56,807 bases of DNA from Lutibacter sp. (GTDB taxonomy: Bacteria; Bacteroidota; Bacteroidia; Flavobacteriales; Flavobacteriaceae), in assembly GCA_030694935.1 (NCBI GenBank), contig JAUYUA010000066.1, forward strand, positions 1 to 56,807, given 5' to 3'. A program made the translations under genes and the position numbers. This document shows, piece after piece, positions 52,870 through 56,807 of this stretch. The notes beneath the pieces were generated by a model, which had not been told where the DNA came from, ran no database searches, and worked only from the letters and a program-made list of their open reading frames with translations. The stretch's first letter is position 1; every line of letters begins with the position of its first letter.

Positions 52870-53160
52870 AAACCGTTTTTGTTTGTTTTACCCGTTTTAG
52901 CACAAAGGTATTTCGATCTTCAAATTACAGGTAAAATAAACACTGCCTTTGTAGAAACACTAAAAACACAAAGCAAATACAAGCGAATTTTGGTTCAGGA
53001 CAGTACTATTATACGGCTTCCAGCAGCATTGTTTTCAGAATTTTCAGGGGTCTCCAATGGTCAAACAAAAGTTTGTAATGCCCGTGTACAATGTGTCTAC
53101 GATTTGCTTTCATAGCAATTTGTTTCTTTTTCTATTGACCCATATTCAAAACATAAATTA
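52870..53160 (+). pseudogene. Relic of an IS4-type transposase
   Basis: The frame reads FVLPVLAQRYFDLQITGKIN and then ILVQDSTIIRLPAALFSEF, the region around the first catalytic aspartate (QDST) of IS4-type transposases. It lacks the N-terminal part and runs to a TAG at 53113-53115 within DLLS; after the stop the same frame continues QFVSFSIDPYSK, normal family sequence, until about 53160. The rest of the transposase is missing. It differs from the intact IS at position 1. Confidence 0.8.
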
Positions 53161-53231
53161 TTAAAAGGCATGGCCAAATGGTTATGCCTTTTTTAATTAT
53201 ATTTGTTACTTCTCTTAAAATTCAACAAATA

Positions 53232-55364
53232 ATGAAACCATTTTCTATTTTATCTTTGATTTGCGTTTTAATAATTTCCTGCAAAAATTCCGAATCTCAA
53301 ACAACAACAACCTTGAATTATCCTATAACAAAGAAAGTTGATACCGTCACAAATTACTTCGGTACTGAAATAAAAGACCCTTACCGCTGGCTGGAAGATG
53401 ATATGTCGGCCGAAACTGCAGCTTGGGTCATTGACCAAAATAAAGTGACTTTTGATTATTTGTCTAAAATTCCTTATCGCGAAGCTTTAAAAAGCCGTTT
53501 GGAAAAATTATGGAATTACGAAAAAATTGGCGCACCATTTAAAGAAGGTGACTTTCACTATTTTTATAAAAATAACGGATTGCAAAATCAGTATGTGTTG
53601 TATCGTCAAAAAAATGGGGGAACTCCCGAAGTTTTTTTAGATCCAAATACTTTTTCTGAAGACGGAACCACTTCTTTAGGAGAAATTTCCTTTTCAAAAG
53701 ATGGAAATATGGTGGCCTATTCCATTTCTGAAGGCGGATCGGACTGGCGGAAAATTATTATCATGGATGCCATTTCAAAAGAAATTATAGAAGATACCAT
53801 TATTGATGTAAAATTTAGCAGCATTTCGTGGAAAGAAAATGAAGGGTTTTATTATTCGAGTTACGAAAAACCTAAAGGAAGTGAACTTTCTGCAAAAACC
53901 GACCAACACCGGTTATTTTACCACAAATTGGGAACTGCACAAAAAAATGACCCAATTGTTTTTGGCGAAACACAAAAACGAAGATATATTACAGGAACCG
54001 TAACCGAAGACGGGAAATATTTACTGATCCGCGCTTCGGTGTCAACCTCAGGAAACGAATTGTATCTGAAAGATTTATCAAAACAAAACAGTCCGATTGT
54101 GACTGTTCTGAATAATTTCGATTCTGAAACTACTTTATTGGACAACCAAAACGAAACATTGTTTTTTGTCACCAATTTAAATGCGCCAAATAAACGCGTG
54201 GTAAAAGTGAACGCCAATAATCCACTTCCCAAAAATTGGGTGGATGTTATTCCGGAAACCAAAAATGTGCTGTCGCCTTCAACTGCAAGCGGATTTATAT
54301 TCTCCAACTATATGGTTGATGCTGTTTCGCAAGTAAAACAGTATGATTTTAACGGAAAATTAATTCGTGAAATTGTATTGCCTGGCCTGGGAACTGCCGG
54401 AGGATTTAGCGATAAAAAAGAGGCAACAGTTATTTATTATTCCTTTTCAAATTACATCAATCCGGGATCTATTTATTCCTTTGTGCCTTCAACAGGGATT
54501 TCAGCATTGTATAACAAACCTGCCATCGATTTTAATCCTGATAATTTTGAGACAAAACAGGTTTTTTACACTTCAAAAGACGGCACTAAAATTCCGATGA
54601 TTATCTCCTATAAAAAAGGAACGGTATTGAATGGCAATAATCCGACAATTTTATATGGTTATGGCGGATTTAACATCAGCTTAACTCCAGGTTTTAGCAT
54701 TGCCAATGCGGTTTGGATGGAACAAGGCGGAATTTATGCGGTTCCAAACATTAGAGGCGGAGGTGAATATGGGGAAGCTTGGCACAATGCCGGAACAAAA
54801 ATGAAAAAACAAAATGTATTCGACGATTTTATTGCGGCAGCTGAATATTTAATTGAAAACAAATACACTTCATCAAACTATTTGGCAATAAGCGGTGCTT
54901 CAAATGGCGGTTTGTTGGTGGGTGCAACAATGACACAACGGCCCGATTTAATGAAAGTGGCTTTGCCGGCTGTGGGTGTTATGGATATGCTGCGTTATCA
55001 TACTTTTACCGCAGGTGCTGGCTGGGCTTATGATTATGGCACTTCAGAAGATTCAAAAGAAATGTTCGACTATTTAAAAGGATATTCGCCAGTTCACAAT
55101 GTAAAAGCGGGCGTTGAATATCCTGCAACATTAATCACCACAGGCGATCACGATGACAGGGTTGTGCCTGCGCACTCGTTTAAATTTGCCGCTGAATTGC
55201 AGGAAAAACAAACAGGAACCAACCCAACATTAATTCGCATTGAAACCAAAGCCGGACACGGTGCAGGTACGCCAGTTTCCAAAACCATTGAACAATATGC
55301 CGATATTTTTGGCTTTACCTTATACAATATGGGTTTTAAGGAGGAGTTGCCAAAAGGTTTGTAA
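53232..55364 (+). CDS. Prolyl oligopeptidase (S9A family), lipoprotein
   Basis: With the ATG at 53232 the product has 710 residues: a lipoprotein signal (LIISC, C17), an N-terminal seven-blade propeller (about 75-430) and a C-terminal alpha/beta-hydrolase domain. The catalytic serine is S557 in SGASNGGL, the aspartate lies in GDHDDRV (638-644), and the histidine in KAGHGAG. It cleaves short peptides after proline. The frame is open from 53178, but this adds no signal peptide and overlaps the relic region. Confidence 0.94.
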   Translation: MKPFSILSLICVLIISCKNSESQTTTTLNYPITKKVDTVTNYFGTEIKDPYRWLEDDMSAETAAWVIDQNKVTFDYLSKIPYREALKSRLEKLWNYEKIGAPFKEGDFHYFYKNNGLQNQYVLYRQKNGGTPEVFLDPNTFSEDGTTSLGEISFSKDGNMVAYSISEGGSDWRKIIIMDAISKEIIEDTIIDVKFSSISWKENEGFYYSSYEKPKGSELSAKTDQHRLFYHKLGTAQKNDPIVFGETQKRRYITGTVTEDGKYLLIRASVSTSGNELYLKDLSKQNSPIVTVLNNFDSETTLLDNQNETLFFVTNLNAPNKRVVKVNANNPLPKNWVDVIPETKNVLSPSTASGFIFSNYMVDAVSQVKQYDFNGKLIREIVLPGLGTAGGFSDKKEATVIYYSFSNYINPGSIYSFVPSTGISALYNKPAIDFNPDNFETKQVFYTSKDGTKIPMIISYKKGTVLNGNNPTILYGYGGFNISLTPGFSIANAVWMEQGGIYAVPNIRGGGEYGEAWHNAGTKMKKQNVFDDFIAAAEYLIENKYTSSNYLAISGASNGGLLVGATMTQRPDLMKVALPAVGVMDMLRYHTFTAGAGWAYDYGTSEDSKEMFDYLKGYSPVHNVKAGVEYPATLITTGDHDDRVVPAHSFKFAAELQEKQTGTNPTLIRIETKAGHGAGTPVSKTIEQYADIFGFTLYNMGFKEELPKGL

Positions 55365-55408
55365 TTTTTTAATGTTATAAGTTATTTGTTAAATGTTATA
55401 TGTTGGGT

Positions 55409-55507
55409 TTTGGATAGCTCAGAGCGGTTCTCGATACTATTTTAAAGCATGGGTTACCGACTCAAAATTAAATCAGCGGAGCTTTAAAATCACTCGAACT
55501 GACGGAT
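55409..55507 (-). repeat. TCGAGAACC/GTTCGAGTG-type element, reverse orientation
   Basis: GCGGTTCTCGATAC at one end and CACTCGAACTGAC at the other are the reverse complements of the words that end the 268-base repeat (CAGTTCGAGTG and TACCGAGAACC). The inside differs, so it is a diverged relative. Confidence 0.55.
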
Positions 55508-55536
55508 TTGGTTTGTTGTTTGTTTCTTTTTAATAG

Positions 55537-55804
55537 CCCGCTGGTGCGAGCGTCACGCTCGTACCCATAATGGCTAGTTGGGAACTATTTTTCACAAACT
55601 TTTTATGTTATTTAGTTGTATGGCTTTTTTCCTCCCTTTAGGGCTGGGGAAAGAAAAAAGACTAAGTTCCTGTCGCTGATGCGAGCGTCACGCTCGTACC
55701 CACTAGTCTTTGTAGGTTCAGCAATAAACAACCCCTGTCAGTTCGAGTGTTTTTTGTGTAGCGCAGCGGTACAAAAAATGTACCGAGAACCACAGCCACG
55801 AGCG
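55537..55804 (+). repeat. 268-base direct repeat, copy 1
   Basis: The copy starts CCCGCTGGTGCGAGCGTCAC and ends ACAGCCACGAGCG. It contains two GCGAGCGTCACGCTCG hairpins, a CTTTTTTCC/GGAAAGAAAAAAG stem and GGTACAAAAAATGTACC. Copy 2 at 56311-56577 differs at only a few positions and one indel. Such hairpins occur in REP elements linked to REP-associated tyrosine transposases, none of which is in the window. Confidence 0.85.
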
Positions 55805-55897
55805 GTGCGCTCGCGATAACAAGTGATTATCAATTTTCTCCATCATTTTGGAGTTTAATCTATTTTTCTGTAAATTTGATTACTGAAACATATTACA

Positions 55898-56128
55898 ATG
55901 ACAGCAAATACACTTAAAAAAAAAATTGACGGCTATTTACCCTTATTAACTATCAAGCAACAAACCTTGCTTTTAGAAATAATTAAGAATTTATTAAACG
56001 TTGATATAGAGGCAAAACGTATTTCCCGCAAACAATATAATATTGAAATAAAGGAAGCTGTTACCAGCATTGAAAAGGGAGATTTTATAAAACATGAAGA
56101 TGCTCTTAAAGAGCTGTCTAAATGGTAA
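55898..56128 (+). CDS. Antitoxin-like protein of a RelE/ParE-type module
   Basis: The 76-residue protein is mostly helical, with LKKKIDGYLPLL at the start and a C-terminal tail RISRKQYNIEIKEAVTSIEKGDFIKHEDALKELSKW region typical of Bacteroidota antitoxins paired with RelE/ParE toxins. The next gene overlaps it (ATG 56122) and is a broken toxin. The antitoxin reading frame itself is intact. Confidence 0.75.
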   Translation: MTANTLKKKIDGYLPLLTIKQQTLLLEIIKNLLNVDIEAKRISRKQYNIEIKEAVTSIEKGDFIKHEDALKELSKW

Positions 56129-56310
56129 AGCAAAAAAATTACACAATTATTTGGGATAGATTAGCACTAGACCACTTTAAAGAAATTTTGAATTTTTTGT
56201 CAAAACAAAGTTCCTAAGCTCCCAAAATTGTAAAAGAAGGTGTTTTGTCGCGTTTAGACGACGTAAAAAAGAATCCCCTAATTTTTGAAATTGACAAACT
56301 TAAATACCCC
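56122..56310 (+). pseudogene. Broken RelE/ParE-type toxin
   Basis: The frame starts with the ATG at 56122, overlapping the antitoxin stop, and gives MVKQKNYTIIWDRLALDHF as in ParE-like toxins. A TAA at 56215-56217 interrupts it after KQSS where a glutamine (CAA) is expected; the same frame goes on APKIVKEGVLSRLDDVKK. At 56311 the sequence runs into the direct repeat, and the toxin's C-terminal third is lost. The gene has thus suffered two independent inactivations. Confidence 0.8.
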
Positions 56311-56577
56311 CCCGCTGGTGCGAGCGTCACGCTCGTACCTATAATGGCTAGTTGGGAACTATTTTTCACAAACTTTTTATGTTATTTAGTTGTATGGCTT
56401 TTTTCCTCCCTTTAGGGCTGGGGAAAGAAAAAAGACCAAGTTCCTTCGCTGGTGCGAGCGTCCCGCTCGTACCCACTAGTCTTTGTAGGTTCAGCAATAA
56501 ACAACCCCTGTCAGTTCGAGTGTTTTTTGTGTAGCGCAGCGGTACAAAAAATGTACCGAGAACCACAGCCACGAGCG
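56311..56577 (+). repeat. 268-base direct repeat, copy 2
   Basis: It matches 55537-55804 nearly base for base; the variation includes CGTCCCG for CGTCACG in the second hairpin and a one-base deletion near 56442. Its first base is the junction that truncates the toxin gene. Confidence 0.85.
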
Positions 56578-56781
56578 AGACGCTCGGGTTAGCAATGGGA
56601 AAGTTTTGTAATTTTTTAACGCTCAATGTTGAATTTTATCCAGCACGTCCGTGAACTTTAACTTTTAATATTGAGTCCACTCCGAAAAGTATTTTATAAT
56701 TTAAGATTCTAATAATCAGATAATTAGTTGCATATTTAAATTATTTTATGTATCTTGGTAACACCAAATTAAGAACGCCAG

Positions 56782-56807
56782 ATGTTTAAAAAAACTTCAA
56801 AAACGCC
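56782..56807 (+). CDS. Start of a reading frame cut by the window edge, possibly an IS1182-like transposase
   Basis: The last 26 bases read ATG and code MFKKTSKT. This resembles the beginning of IS1182-type transposases that I know from Bacteroidota, but eight residues are too few to be sure. The 200 bases in front of it are AT-rich with no gene; the ATCTTGGTAACACCAAATT stretch might be part of an IS end. Confidence 0.25.

Noticed and set aside
53178-53231. 18-residue extension of the prolyl oligopeptidase
   Set aside because: The lipoprotein signal starts at 53232; the extension overlaps the region of the IS relic.
55616-55819. 67-residue open frame inside direct repeat copy 1
   Set aside because: It consists only of repeat hairpins; the corresponding frame in copy 2 is different in length and sequence.
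56366-56626. 86-residue open frame on the minus strand in copy 2
   Set aside because: It reads through repeat sequence and has no counterpart in copy 1.

Overview
The window looks like a piece of chromosome from a marine-type Flavobacteriia (phylum Bacteroidota). The reasons are the low GC content with GC-rich intergenic hairpins, the Bacteroidota -7 promoter motif TAnnTTTG in front of many genes, a six-gene Na+-translocating NADH:quinone reductase operon with a matching apbE, RemB and type IX secretion plug-type proteins, and several flavobacterial families of unknown function (DUF6341, DUF6427, DUF3667, DUF3089). No rRNA or tRNA gene was recognised. Both edges touch mobile DNA: position 1 lies in the terminal inverted repeat of an IS4-type element, and the last 26 bases look like the start of another transposase.

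Layout. 1-1388: complete IS4-family insertion sequence. 1516-9333: housekeeping genes (trmB, two small membrane-protein genes, upp, yicC-type nuclease, gmk, nadD, an M23 peptidase, a GH3-type adenylating enzyme and a MOSC protein; the last three overlap by 4 bases). 9468-12878: mscL, alr-tdk (overlapping, minus strand) and a repeat-containing hypothetical. 12927-15399: an accessory-looking block with a candidate PD-(D/E)xK nuclease, a D12-class adenine DNA methyltransferase and an overlapping glycosyltransferase. 15500-18868: a cluster of GC hairpins, a DUF3089 lipoprotein hydrolase, an ArsC-like reductase, a DinB-fold protein and metB. 18860-26767: envelope proteins, a ComF-type protein, a coiled-coil membrane protein, glyS, ogt and a TatD nuclease. 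27363-34457: a TonB-type protein, a deoC-aldehyde dehydrogenase operon ending in a catalytically empty aldehyde-dehydrogenase-like subunit, a sugar N-acetyltransferase and remB. 34539-40085: CoA-transferase, map-cupin-methyltransferase, apbE and an OmpA lipoprotein. 40159-46674: a degenerate-nuclease-like small protein and nqrABCDEF on the minus strand. 46864-55364: T9SS plug-type protein, apaG, DUF3667, NRDE protein, pruA, a 59-residue zinc-finger-like protein, an IS relic and a prolyl oligopeptidase. 55365-56807: repeats and a broken toxin-antitoxin locus.

The genes fit together in several places. ApbE (38112-39098) would attach FMN to NqrB and NqrC, and both substrates retain the acceptor threonine. 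DeoC with its two aldehyde-dehydrogenase-like neighbours forms a deoxyribose breakdown operon that resembles a split ALDH16.

The most interesting non-gene signals are these. (a) A composite intergenic element occurs at 9941-10142 and again at 26922-27150 with the same internal order; its last module keeps base pairing by compensatory change and may be a structured RNA. (b) A 268-base direct repeat flanks the toxin-antitoxin relic, and its second copy cuts off the toxin gene. (c) A 28-base repeat supplies the stop codon of the candidate nuclease. (d) Three genes have the promoter -7 motif exactly four bases from the ATG, which suggests leaderless transcripts.
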